This document shows positions 48,183-57,099 of a stretch of DNA of 64,000 nt, piece after piece. How positions within the stretch are numbered: the stretch's first letter is position 1; every line of letters begins with the position of its first letter. Source of the DNA: an uncultured Clostridia bacterium (GTDB lineage Bacteria; Bacillota; Clostridia; Saccharofermentanales; DTU023). The notes under the pieces are model-generated. The model was given only the letters and a program-made list of their open reading frames with translations, did no database searches and was not told where the DNA came from. The position numbers and the translations under genes were made by a program. The stretch lies in contig CAMJYM010000004.1 of NCBI GenBank assembly GCA_946220865.1, positions 1 to 64,000 of the forward strand, read 5' to 3'.

Positions 48183-49587
48183 CTCTTGCCTCATGATTTC
48201 CAACACTTTCTTCACAAATTCTCTTCAATTTTTCTTCATCTGCTCCCAGATGCTCCAGAGAACGAAGGGCATAGGCCAGACGTTTTTCTTTTCTTCCGCC
48301 TCGTCTCAGCCCGAATTTATTTCGTAAAGCTTTTATTTCTGTTCTCTCCAGAGGATCCAGAAGAGAAAAATTAGCTTTCATGGGCTGAAAATCCACAGAG
48401 GGAGTGCGAACATAGGCCGCCAGTCCACCCAGTATCGTTTTTCGGGTTTGCAGAGTATAAAGCACCTCTTTGTCTTCATACCCAAGATCAACTGCCAGAG
48501 CCAAAGCTGCACTGAGCCCTGAAGCAACGGACTCCAGATAGCCCTCTACGCCTGTCATCTGGCCGGCAAAAAAGAGCTTAGGATCGTCTTTGCATTGGTA
48601 AAGTCCCTGCAATAGTTCCGGGCCATTAAGAAAACTGTTGCGGTGCATCACACCATAACGTGCGAAGCGGGCATTTTCCAAACCGGGAATAAGGCGAAAA
48701 ACACGCTCCTGTTCGGGAAATTTCAAGCGCGTTTGAAAGCCCACCATATTCCACAAGCTTCCTGCAAAATTATCCTGTCTCAACTGCACGAGAGCATAGG
48801 CTTCGCCACCCTCGGGAAGTTCAATACCAACCGGCTTCAGCGGTCCGAAACGAAGGGTATCGATGCCCTCATCCGCCAAATCTTCGACCGGCTTACAACC
48901 AGAAAAAAGAAGCTTCTTTTCAAAATCATGTATTTCAGCTCGGTCAGCCTTGGTCAGGGCTTCATAAAAGCGCAGATACTGCTCCTTATCGAGGGGACAA
49001 TTCAGGTAGTCTCCGTCACCCTGGCCAGCATTATAGCGGTCGCAGCGAAAGGCAATACGGTGATCAATGGAGTCCCCCTCCACGAGAGGAGCCGCCGCGT
49101 CAAAGAAAAAGAGCTTTTTTTGACCAAAGCGTCTTTCCAGAGAGTCAAAAAAGGACCCACCGGTAAGTGGACCAGTTGACACAATACGATAGCCTTCACC
49201 GAGCTCATCTAAACTATCGACGCGTTTCTCACATATTTTAATCAGCTTATGCTCTCTCAGGCGTTCAGTGATCAGGCGCGGGAAAGCCGCCCTGTCCACG
49301 GCCAGAGCATTTCCGGCTGGAACTCTGCATGCCTTGGCTGTTTCCAGAATAAAGGAGTCAAAATGAGCGAGTTCAAGTTTGAGCAGACCAGTTGCCGTCT
49401 CTGCCTTTTCCGATCGCAGAGAATTGCTGCAGACAAGCTCCGCGAAATAGGGACTATCATGAGCTTCCGTACGTTCAGCAGGCTTCATCTCCAGCAAGCG
49501 CACAGGAATACCCCGCCGGGCAAGTTGCCAGGCAGCTTCGGAGCCGGCAAGACCTGCTCCCAGGATTGTAACTTCCGTCTTACTCAT
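48154..49587 (-). CDS. trmFO: methylenetetrahydrofolate-tRNA-(uracil-5-)-methyltransferase TrmFO
   Basis: TrmFO is the flavin- and folate-dependent enzyme that makes m5U54 in tRNA of many Firmicutes. The FAD-binding start is VTILGAGLAGSEAAWQLARRG, with SNSLRSEKAETATGLLK and FFAGQMTGVEGYLESVASGL further on. At 477 residues it is about 30 longer than common because of a C-terminal tail rich in Lys and Glu. It starts five bases after the topA stop, with no strong ribosome binding site, so coupling to topA is likely. Confidence 0.96.
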   Translation of the reverse strand: MSKTEVTILGAGLAGSEAAWQLARRGIPVRLLEMKPAERTEAHDSPYFAELVCSNSLRSEKAETATGLLKLELAHFDSFILETAKACRVPAGNALAVDRAAFPRLITERLREHKLIKICEKRVDSLDELGEGYRIVSTGPLTGGSFFDSLERRFGQKKLFFFDAAAPLVEGDSIDHRIAFRCDRYNAGQGDGDYLNCPLDKEQYLRFYEALTKADRAEIHDFEKKLLFSGCKPVEDLADEGIDTLRFGPLKPVGIELPEGGEAYALVQLRQDNFAGSLWNMVGFQTRLKFPEQERVFRLIPGLENARFARYGVMHRNSFLNGPELLQGLYQCKDDPKLFFAGQMTGVEGYLESVASGLSAALALAVDLGYEDKEVLYTLQTRKTILGGLAAYVRTPSVDFQPMKANFSLLDPLERTEIKALRNKFGLRRGGRKEKRLAYALRSLEHLGADEEKLKRICEESVGNHEARDGSSKQSQR

Positions 49588-49591
49588 GCTT

Positions 49592-51814
49592 TTACTCTAC
49601 GACTGCACCTGGCTTGGAAGCGGGTGCTTTCCTGTCGCTGGGCCTGGAATCTGACTTGCCTTTTGGAGAATCTGAGTCGCTTTTTCTTTTCTGCTTGTGG
49701 CTGACACAGTCCTTATTGCTGCAGGTCTTATATTTACGTCCGCGGTATTTCTTCTGAACCATGTAGGCCCCGCATACCGGACATTTTTCCTCGAGAGGAA
49801 GGTCCCAGCTGATAAAGGCGCAGTTGGGGTCAGAGCCTTTTTTGTCACAAACATAAAAGATTGAATTCCGGCGTTTTCGACTGCTTTTCTGCAGGAGCCC
49901 CGAGCCACAGAGCGGACATTTCCCTGGAGCAGCAACTTCAATGTTTTTCGTGTATTTACAGTCAGGATAGCGTGAACAGGCGATAAATTTGCCATAGCGC
50001 CCTTGTTTGATAAGCAGCTCTCCTTCTCCACATTCGGGACATTTCTCCCCCGTGGGTTCATCAGGGATCAGTTTCTTCTCAATCTTTTCATTGGCTTTTT
50101 CAATCTCAGTATGGAAGGCAGGATAAAAATCATCAAGAATAGCCTGCCAACTCTCGGCTCCAGATTCAACCTCGTCAAGGCGCTCTTCCATCTTAGCCGT
50201 GAATTCTGTGTCCACGATATCCGGAAAATGCTCTTCCAGCATTTCCGTGACCGTTACTCCAAGCTCGGTTGGTTTCAAGCTACGCTGATCTTTTTCCACA
50301 TATTTGCGGGCGAGGATGGTCGTGATCGTCGGCGCGTAAGTGGATGGACGGCCTACACCCTCTTCTTCCAGCGCTTTGATCAGGCTGGCTTCTGTGTAGC
50401 GTCCCGGAGGCTGGGTGAATTTCTGCTCTTGTTTGAGATCAAGCAATTCCAGTTCCTGTCCTTCAACAAGTTCAGGCAAGGTTTGCTTATTGAGTCCGTC
50501 GCTTTCATCTTCCTCACTGTTTTCTGCTACATCAGCACTGCGGCCATATTGCTTCATCCAGCCAGGAAAGCGCAGATTTTCACCACGGACACGGAAAATA
50601 GAATCTCCCGCCAGAAGGTCCGCCGTCACGGTGTCAAACACAGCCGCCGCCATCTGCGAAGCCATGAATTTATCCCAGATGATTTTGTATAAACGATACT
50701 GTTCATGACTCAGGGAATCTCTGACTTTTTCCGGTGGAAGATCAAAGTGAGCCGGGCGTATGGCCTCATGGGCATCCTGAGCTGCTTTTCTGTTTTTAAA
50801 ATATCGTGCTTTTTCCGGAAGATAGTCTTCACCATAATGCGTGGCAATATATTTTCTTGCTTCTGTCACCGCTTCCGGAGAAATCCGCACGGAGTCCGTA
50901 CGAATATAAGTAATCAGGGCAGTCTGACCGCTTTCACTGAGATTAACACCTTCATAGAGCTGCTGAGCAATGCGCATAGTTCGCTGAGAAGTAAAAGACA
51001 GAGCTCTCGAAGCTTCCTGCTGCAGTGAGGAGGTTGTAAAAGGAGGAAAAGATGAGCGTTTACTTTCTGCCTTTTTGACCGTGTGAACCCGGAAAGTTTC
51101 CCGGCGCGCCTGCTCCGCCAGTTGATCGCAATTTTCCTTGTTTTTTATTTTGCGCGGAGAAACACGATTCTTGCTCAGAATACCATGATATAGTGCCTCG
51201 AAGCGCTCTTCCTTATCGGTTTTGAGCGCCGCGGTCAGGAGCCAGTATTCTTCCGGAATAAAGGCAGCAATCTCACGTTCCCGCTGAACCACCATGCGTG
51301 TAGCAAGAGATTGAACGCGGCCTGCTGAAAGCCCCTTTAAGACCTTTCGCCAAAGCAGGGGTGATAACTCATAACCTACAAGACGATCGAGAATGCGTCT
51401 TGCCTGCTGCGCATCAACAAGATTCAAATCCAAAGGCCGCGGGTGTTTGATTGCCTCCCTGACACTGTGATCTGTAATGGCATTAAAGCTCACACGCAAA
51501 GGACTCGTGGGATCCAGGTCCAGAGCCGTCGCAAGGTGCCAGGCAATCGCTTCTCCTTCGCGATCCGGGTCGGTAGCAAGGAGTACGTGATCGACTTTTC
51601 CCTGCTGCTTTTTAAGTTCGCGAAGTACAGCTTCCTTGCCTTGCATGGTAATATAGCGGGGCTTATAACCATTTCTGACATCAACTCCCATGGTTGAGGT
51701 CGGCAGGTCTCTGACATGTCCCACAGAGGCGGCAACAACATAATCTTTACCCAGATAACGTGAGATAGTTTTGGCCTTGGCGGGCGACTCAACAATTAAG
51801 AGTGTTTTACTCAT
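49592..51814 (-). CDS. topA: DNA topoisomerase I
   Basis: TopA relaxes negative supercoils. The TOPRIM domain opens the protein (LLIVESPAKAKTISRYLG, DPDREGEAIAWHL), the catalytic Tyr is in ALITYIRTDSVRISPEA, and three C-terminal zinc-ribbon-like motifs follow (CPECGEGELLIKQGRYGKF, CPLCGSG, CPVCGAYMVQKKYRGRKY). The last 30 residues are basic and disordered. The start follows AAAGGATG. It lies 200 bases after dprA; this gap contains TCCTGTA and TACAGGA as an imperfect inverted repeat (51976-52003) and may hold a promoter. Confidence 0.97.
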   Translation of the reverse strand: MSKTLLIVESPAKAKTISRYLGKDYVVAASVGHVRDLPTSTMGVDVRNGYKPRYITMQGKEAVLRELKKQQGKVDHVLLATDPDREGEAIAWHLATALDLDPTSPLRVSFNAITDHSVREAIKHPRPLDLNLVDAQQARRILDRLVGYELSPLLWRKVLKGLSAGRVQSLATRMVVQREREIAAFIPEEYWLLTAALKTDKEERFEALYHGILSKNRVSPRKIKNKENCDQLAEQARRETFRVHTVKKAESKRSSFPPFTTSSLQQEASRALSFTSQRTMRIAQQLYEGVNLSESGQTALITYIRTDSVRISPEAVTEARKYIATHYGEDYLPEKARYFKNRKAAQDAHEAIRPAHFDLPPEKVRDSLSHEQYRLYKIIWDKFMASQMAAAVFDTVTADLLAGDSIFRVRGENLRFPGWMKQYGRSADVAENSEEDESDGLNKQTLPELVEGQELELLDLKQEQKFTQPPGRYTEASLIKALEEEGVGRPSTYAPTITTILARKYVEKDQRSLKPTELGVTVTEMLEEHFPDIVDTEFTAKMEERLDEVESGAESWQAILDDFYPAFHTEIEKANEKIEKKLIPDEPTGEKCPECGEGELLIKQGRYGKFIACSRYPDCKYTKNIEVAAPGKCPLCGSGLLQKSSRKRRNSIFYVCDKKGSDPNCAFISWDLPLEEKCPVCGAYMVQKKYRGRKYKTCSNKDCVSHKQKRKSDSDSPKGKSDSRPSDRKAPASKPGAVVE

Positions 51815-52014
51815 AGCTCATCCTTTATTCGCTCCCACGATGGCTTATGGACGGAAGCGATTATGAAAGTATTACAATCCATAGCTTGCTTTGTCGGCAA
51901 ACAGAATGCCGGCACCTGCTGCGGACCTGCAGTCTTGCTCTCATCTGCAGAATCAATGGCCTGGACTGTGTCTCCTGTAACAAACCCTATATATACAGGA
52001 TATATTCAAGTCTG

Positions 52015-53415
52015 TCAAAAATCCTCCATGTCGTCTTCTGTCTCGATTTTCTCAGTATAAAAGACATTGTCACGGCGAATGATCTTTCCCTGGCTCTCGA
52101 GTTCAAGCAAAAGCGGCAGAAGTTTGCAAAGCGGGAGATCCAGGAATTGTGCAAGCTGATCAGCGCTACAGGCTTCAAATTTCAGAATCCAGTTTATGCA
52201 GCGAAGGAGATAGTGTTCTTCCTCCTCTTCCCGCCAAGGTGCAGGCAGTGCAGCCTTTTTTTCATCAGGCATAAGTTGATCGAGCTGAGCCGGAAAAGGC
52301 AGCAGGGCACATTCGGACGGTGAAGTCAGCTGGAGCATGTAGCGCTGAGGTTCAGGTCTATTTCTCTTACGGTCATTGTCTCCCTTGTCTTCTTCGCTAT
52401 TCTCATGTTCAGAACTGCTTGAAGCCTCCACAAAGCTGCTCCGGCAATTCGTTTCAGCAGGTTCCAAGTTCCCGACGGCCAGTATTTCAGCAAAGATTTC
52501 ACTGCGTTTCTCTGCTGTACAGGGCTGAACCAGTTCCTCCACCATTTCCGGTCCAGACAGGGCGCAGACTCCATGAGAGAGCAGTTCCAGAGAGCCAGAA
52601 AATTCTTGGAGATTCCAGGGAGAAGGCAAAACAAAGAGCCTTTTACCCTGATCAATCGCATGATGAGCTGTAATCATTGTGCCGCTCCGCTGGCGAGCTT
52701 GTAAAATAAGGACATCACTTGACATGGCGGCAATGAGACGATTGCGCGAACTGAAATTCATTTTTCTTATCATCGATTCCGGAGGCAGTTCACTGATAAC
52801 TGTTCCATGACTTTCAATCTGCTTCATAAGCTCACGGTGTTCCGGCGGATAACAGTGCATCAGGCCACAAGGCAGGAAAGCTGCGCTCACGCCATCTGCC
52901 TCCAGGCAGCTGCGATGAGCGATGCCGTCAACTCCGAGGGCAAGACCACTGACAACGGCGTTGCCGCGTTGAGCCAGTTGTTTGGACAGAAGGCTGCAGG
53001 CTGAAGCGGTATAAGGTGTTGGTCTTCGGCTGCCTACGATGGAGACAGGAGCGAGGGCTTGAAGCAGAGATGGGGCGGCGCCTCTATACCAGAGCCAGAG
53101 AGGAATATCCGTTAGATCATCTAAAGAGGTTGGCCAGTCAGGCTGACCAGGCGCCGTTATTTTCAGACCCAAAGACTCATAGCGCGAAGCTTCGTTCTGC
53201 GGCCAGGGCAGCGCAGAAAGTCCGGCAAAGCAGGAATAAGCCCAGACTCCGTTTATTTTTTCCAGCATCTCTTCTTTGCTTTCACAGAAAAGCTCCATGG
53301 ATACACAGAGTTTTTTAGCCTGTGTCCAGGTGCAGCCGCTTTTGCGAAAAAAAGACTCTAAAAATAGTGCGGAACTTATTTTATCCATCAGTCTTAAATG
53401 AGTATTCTTTTTCAT
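52015..53415 (-). CDS. dprA: DNA processing protein DprA
   Basis: DprA loads RecA on incoming single-stranded DNA during natural transformation. The Rossmann core has VSIVGSRRPTPYTASACSLL, VVSGLALGVDGIAHRSCLE and RNRLIAAMSSDVLILQARQRSG. The protein is long at about 466 residues; the extra length lies between the core and the C-terminal winged helix (about 390-450), rich in Glu and Ser. The ATG at 53415 is six bases after AAGGA and a second ATG abuts it. It follows comM at 13 bases. Confidence 0.93.
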   Translation of the reverse strand: MKKNTHLRLMDKISSALFLESFFRKSGCTWTQAKKLCVSMELFCESKEEMLEKINGVWAYSCFAGLSALPWPQNEASRYESLGLKITAPGQPDWPTSLDDLTDIPLWLWYRGAAPSLLQALAPVSIVGSRRPTPYTASACSLLSKQLAQRGNAVVSGLALGVDGIAHRSCLEADGVSAAFLPCGLMHCYPPEHRELMKQIESHGTVISELPPESMIRKMNFSSRNRLIAAMSSDVLILQARQRSGTMITAHHAIDQGKRLFVLPSPWNLQEFSGSLELLSHGVCALSGPEMVEELVQPCTAEKRSEIFAEILAVGNLEPAETNCRSSFVEASSSSEHENSEEDKGDNDRKRNRPEPQRYMLQLTSPSECALLPFPAQLDQLMPDEKKAALPAPWREEEEEHYLLRCINWILKFEACSADQLAQFLDLPLCKLLPLLLELESQGKIIRRDNVFYTEKIETEDDMEDF

Positions 53416-53428
53416 CATATGTCCTTCA

Positions 53429-55015
53429 TTAGCTGAATCGCCGTTCAGCTGCCTGCCTGGCCTGTGAAAGATTTTTCTCGAGATTGCTTTTGAAGTAAAT
53501 GGCGATGTCAAGATCATTGCGACTCACAGTTGTACGCCCTTCCAGATCTGCGGAGGTTCTGGCAAGTGAAAGCACCTGACGGAAGGAACGCGCACTCAGA
53601 TGATAGTGAACGGCACGCTCTTTGGCCAGCATCAGGACATCTTCAGGCATGGCCCAAAGTTCAGCTAAATCGGAACAGCGGCAGCGCCCATTAAGGACTG
53701 GTTTGAGGCCTTCTTTGCGGCAGCGTGAATAAGCGATTTCGTGGGCTTCCTTAATTTTTTCGCACAGCTGCTCTGCTTCTTTGATTTTCACTTCGCTTTG
53801 GCTGATGGTCTCCAGTAAAGCTGAACCACTGAGCTGCTTTAAAATAAGTCCAATAGGAAAACGGTCCCGAATCGGTCCTGAAACTTTAGAAAGGTAACGT
53901 CTGATTTCGCGTTCAGTACAGTGACAACGACCGTTCCCTTCCAGAAAATAGCCACAGCGGCAGGGATTGGCTGCTGCTATCAGAAGAAAATCCGCTGGCA
54001 GCACGACGTAGTCATGCCCACGTGCAAGTGCGATCTCTCCATTTTGCAGGGGTTCTCTCAGAGCCTCAATTTTTTCCGCCTCATATTCGTTGAGCTCATC
54101 CAGAAAAAGCACCCCTTTATGGGCCAGGCTGAAGAGTCCGGGGATTACGGGACAGCCGCCGCCCGTCAAAGCCATAGCCGTTACACTATGATGCGGACTG
54201 AGAAAAGGACGCAAGCCTTCACCAGGAGTTTCGCAGGTTCTATTTTCAGTCACACTATAAATTTTCTTAAGAAGATAGCTGTCCTCTTCATGCAGTGGCG
54301 GTAAGAGTGAAACCGCAAGCTCAGCCAACATGCTTTTACCGCTGCCGGGTGAACCCAGGAGAAAAAGAGGATGCCAGCCAGCAAGTGCCAGACTCAGTCC
54401 CAGGATAATCAGGCTATCACCACTGAACGAGGCCAGGAGTTCACTGCCCATGCTCCGACTGATTTCCTTTACAGCAGTTTCTGGCTGCGGCAACACGGCT
54501 TCTTTATGACCTTCACAATAGGCCAGGGCCTCATCCAGATCTGCAGCCAGAGCTACGGGGCAGTGAGGAAAAGAAAGGGCTTCAGCCAGATTGGCGTGAG
54601 GAATGACCGGAATAATTTTTTTTTGCTCAGCAGCAAGTTCAAGACAGGTGAAAATTCCTGGGACTCGCCTCAGGCACGCATCAAGGCCAAGTTCCCCCAT
54701 AAAAGCAAATTCCTGCTTTTTACGGGGGACAATTTGTTCTGAAGCCTCAAGAATGCCCACTGCTGCAGGTAAATCAAATGAAGAGCCGCTTTTTTGCAGC
54801 CATGCCGGAGCAATGGCAACGATAATTCTGCCCTGCGGCCAGCGAAAGCCATTGTTTTTGAGCGCTGCTCTCAGCCGATTTTCCATTTCATGGCGCTGTC
54901 CTTCCTTCACTCCACTCATTGAAAAGCTGGGCAATCCGGGAAGAATACTTACCTCAAGACTGGCTTCAAGGGCTGAAAATCCACGGGGAACATAGGTTTT
55001 TACAACACTGTACAC
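53429..55015 (-). CDS. ComM/YifB-family Mg-chelatase-like ATPase
   Basis: A 528-residue AAA+ protein of the YifB/ComM family. The N-terminal domain starts YSVVKTYVPRGFSALEASLEVSILPGLP, the Walker A is GSPGSGKSMLAEL near residue 220, and Walker B is HKGVLFLDELNEY. The C-terminal domain has SARSFRQVLSLARTSADL. In Vibrio ComM is a helicase that widens D-loops in transformation. Its pairing with dprA here agrees with that. The start is GTG, eight bases after GGAGG; the upstream reading to 55108 is not conserved. Confidence 0.92.
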   Translation of the reverse strand: MYSVVKTYVPRGFSALEASLEVSILPGLPSFSMSGVKEGQRHEMENRLRAALKNNGFRWPQGRIIVAIAPAWLQKSGSSFDLPAAVGILEASEQIVPRKKQEFAFMGELGLDACLRRVPGIFTCLELAAEQKKIIPVIPHANLAEALSFPHCPVALAADLDEALAYCEGHKEAVLPQPETAVKEISRSMGSELLASFSGDSLIILGLSLALAGWHPLFLLGSPGSGKSMLAELAVSLLPPLHEEDSYLLKKIYSVTENRTCETPGEGLRPFLSPHHSVTAMALTGGGCPVIPGLFSLAHKGVLFLDELNEYEAEKIEALREPLQNGEIALARGHDYVVLPADFLLIAAANPCRCGYFLEGNGRCHCTEREIRRYLSKVSGPIRDRFPIGLILKQLSGSALLETISQSEVKIKEAEQLCEKIKEAHEIAYSRCRKEGLKPVLNGRCRCSDLAELWAMPEDVLMLAKERAVHYHLSARSFRQVLSLARTSADLEGRTTVSRNDLDIAIYFKSNLEKNLSQARQAAERRFS

Positions 55016-55165
55016 AAGGCTTCCCTCCTCTTTGATCCAGTCCAGTCTAGCTGGATAAAAGAGAAGCAGAAGCGTAAATGCTCGACAAAAGCAGACATAA
55101 GACAACAAATTGTCGCTTTGACTGAAAGGTGAGGCAGAACTTCATTGACGTCTTAGTCTCCTGGT

Positions 55166-55194
55166 TTGACAGCCTCAGACGGACTGCTTAAACT
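55166..55194 (+). promoter_or_regulatory. ychF promoter
   Basis: TTGACA at 55166-55171, a 17-base spacer and TAAACT at 55189-55194, 80 bases before the start. Confidence 0.65.
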
Positions 55195-55273
55195 CAGGAG
55201 CAAACCCTCTTAAATTATTTGAATGATCTCAGCAGCCATACAGGGTCAGCTGCTGAGTAAAGGAGCAGTCTGT

Positions 55274-56365
55274 ATGAAAGCCGGTATTGTAGGTCTCCCG
55301 AATGTGGGAAAAAGCACTCTTTTCAACGCCATCACCAAAGCAGGTGCTCAGGTGGCGAACTATCCTTTCTGTACCATTGAACCCAATGTTGGAACCGTTG
55401 CTGTACCCGATGAACGTCTTCGCTGGTTGCACGATCTATATAAGAGTGAAAAAGTGACCCCGGCAACCGTCGAGTTTGTCGACATTGCCGGACTCGTCAA
55501 AGGTGCGAGCCGTGGCGAAGGTCTGGGAAACCGTTTCCTGGCCAATATTCGCGAATGCGATGCGATTATTCACGTCATCCGCTGCTTTGAAGACCCCGAT
55601 GTCGTGCATGTCAATGGTAAAGCAGATCCCCTCAGTGATGCCGAGACGATCAATCTGGAATTGATTTTTTCCGATCTTGAATACCTGGAGCGCCGCATCG
55701 ATAAGGCAGAACACTTGAGTAAGGGCGGCGATAAGGCCATCAAAGCCGAACTTGACTTTCTGGAGCGACTGAAAGCCCATCTTGAGGACGGACAACCTGC
55801 CCGCAATTTTCCCTTTGAAGAGAGTGAAAAGGAACTTTATCTTCCTGAGCTTTTCCTGCTGAGCTTAAAGCCCGTGCTCTATATCGCCAACATCAGTGAA
55901 GAAGATATTGGCAAGGAAAATGATCTGGTTCTTGCCCTCCAAAAAAAAGCAGAAGCTGAAGGCGCCGGTCTGGTTTCCGTAAGCGCGCGTATTGAAGAAG
56001 AACTATCCGGTCTGGATGAGGATGAACAAAAAGTTTTTCTCGAGGATTTAGGTCTCGAAAGCACGGGGCTATCCCGTGTGATTAAGGCAAGCTATACCTT
56101 ACTGGGACTTATCTCCTTTCTTACCGCAGGCCCGAAAGAAGTACGTGCCTGGACCATCACTCAAGGCACTAAAGCAGCTCAGGCTGCCGGTAAAATCCAT
56201 TCAGATTTTGAAAGAGGTTTTATTCGAGCGGAAATTGTTGCTTATGACGATCTCAAAGCCTGTGGCAATATGAATACCGTACGTGAAAAAGGCCTGCTCC
56301 GCTCGGAGGGCCGGGATTATGTCATGAAAGATGGAGATGTCACCGTTTTCCGTTTCAATGTCTGA
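55274..56365 (+). CDS. ychF: redox-regulated ATPase YchF
   Basis: YchF is an Obg-family P-loop protein that prefers ATP and binds ribosomes. The P-loop is GIVGLPNVGKSTLFNAI at the start, the switch region has DIAGLVKGASRGEGLGN, and the TGS domain is C-terminal (GPKEVRAWTITQGTKA, FERGFIRAEIVAYDDL). At 363 residues it is standard. The ATG at 55274 has AAAGGAG at eight bases; an upstream ATG at 55223 is rejected because the conserved domain starts at 55274. Confidence 0.97.
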   Translation: MKAGIVGLPNVGKSTLFNAITKAGAQVANYPFCTIEPNVGTVAVPDERLRWLHDLYKSEKVTPATVEFVDIAGLVKGASRGEGLGNRFLANIRECDAIIHVIRCFEDPDVVHVNGKADPLSDAETINLELIFSDLEYLERRIDKAEHLSKGGDKAIKAELDFLERLKAHLEDGQPARNFPFEESEKELYLPELFLLSLKPVLYIANISEEDIGKENDLVLALQKKAEAEGAGLVSVSARIEEELSGLDEDEQKVFLEDLGLESTGLSRVIKASYTLLGLISFLTAGPKEVRAWTITQGTKAAQAAGKIHSDFERGFIRAEIVAYDDLKACGNMNTVREKGLLRSEGRDYVMKDGDVTVFRFNV

Positions 56366-56455
56366 TTTTAAGCACTGCAGGACAGGCCAAAGCGAAACTC
56401 CGCAGTGTGCTGATTCTGTTTGAGGAGAATTTTTGTCCCCTTCCGGAGGAAAATG

Positions 56456-57076
56456 ATGTTTATTCTTGGTGTGACAGGTGGTATAGGCTGTGGCAAGAGT
56501 ACCGTCGCAGCATTTCTGAAAGAAGCCGGACTTGCTGTTTTAGATGCAGATGCCATTTCCCACGAACTCACGGCACCTCTGGGCAAATCCCTTCCAGCTA
56601 TTGTCGAGGCTTTTGGCCCGGATATCCTTGCTGAAGATGGAAGCCTTTCACGGCAGGAAATGGCCAGGTTGGTCTTTCATGACAAAAAACAGCTTGATCG
56701 TCTTTCCGGAATTATTCACAACGATGTCCTGAAAGAAATCGGTCTGCGTCTGGATCAGTTGGCTGAGCAAAAGATCCAGGCTGTGGCTCTGGATGTCCCC
56801 CTCCCTGTCAAACATGGCTTTCTTGACCGCTGCGACCAGGTCTGGTGCGTCTGGGCCGATGAAAAGATACGGCTGGAACGTTTAGTTCTGCGCGGTCTAA
56901 GCCTGGAAGAAGCGAAATTACGTATGCGCGTACAGCTCAACGAAGAAGAGTATCGCAAATTATCCACGCACATGATCTACAATAACGGGGATTTGGGCGA
57001 CTTGCGTTCAAAGGTTCAGAAACTTCTGGAAAGCGAATTGCAGAGTCGTGGCATTGCCTATCAAAGCCTGTGTTAA
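56456..57076 (+). CDS. coaE: dephospho-CoA kinase
   Basis: CoaE phosphorylates dephospho-CoA in the last step of coenzyme A synthesis. The P-loop GVTGGIGCGKSTV is at the start, followed by LDADAISHELT and the lid and core region with VWADEKIRLERLVLRGLS. Length 206 is normal. The ATG at 56456 is six bases after GGAGG; the adjacent ATG at 56453 is closer and less likely. It is 90 bases after ychF, with a bulged hairpin between them (AGCAC..GTGCT type near 56371-56411). Confidence 0.94.
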   Translation: MFILGVTGGIGCGKSTVAAFLKEAGLAVLDADAISHELTAPLGKSLPAIVEAFGPDILAEDGSLSRQEMARLVFHDKKQLDRLSGIIHNDVLKEIGLRLDQLAEQKIQAVALDVPLPVKHGFLDRCDQVWCVWADEKIRLERLVLRGLSLEEAKLRMRVQLNEEEYRKLSTHMIYNNGDLGDLRSKVQKLLESELQSRGIAYQSLC

Positions 57077-57099
57077 TACAGTCCTTTAGCACGCTCATC

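Noticed and set aside
51976..52003. TCCTGTA/TACAGGA inverted repeat before topA as an SOS box
   Set aside because: It does not match the Gram-positive LexA consensus (CGAAC, four bases, GTTCG), so it is only noted as a possible operator.
55015..55108. Longer N-terminus for the ComM-like ATPase
   Set aside because: The extra residues are hydrophobic and unlike the family; GGAGG at the right distance marks the GTG at 55015.
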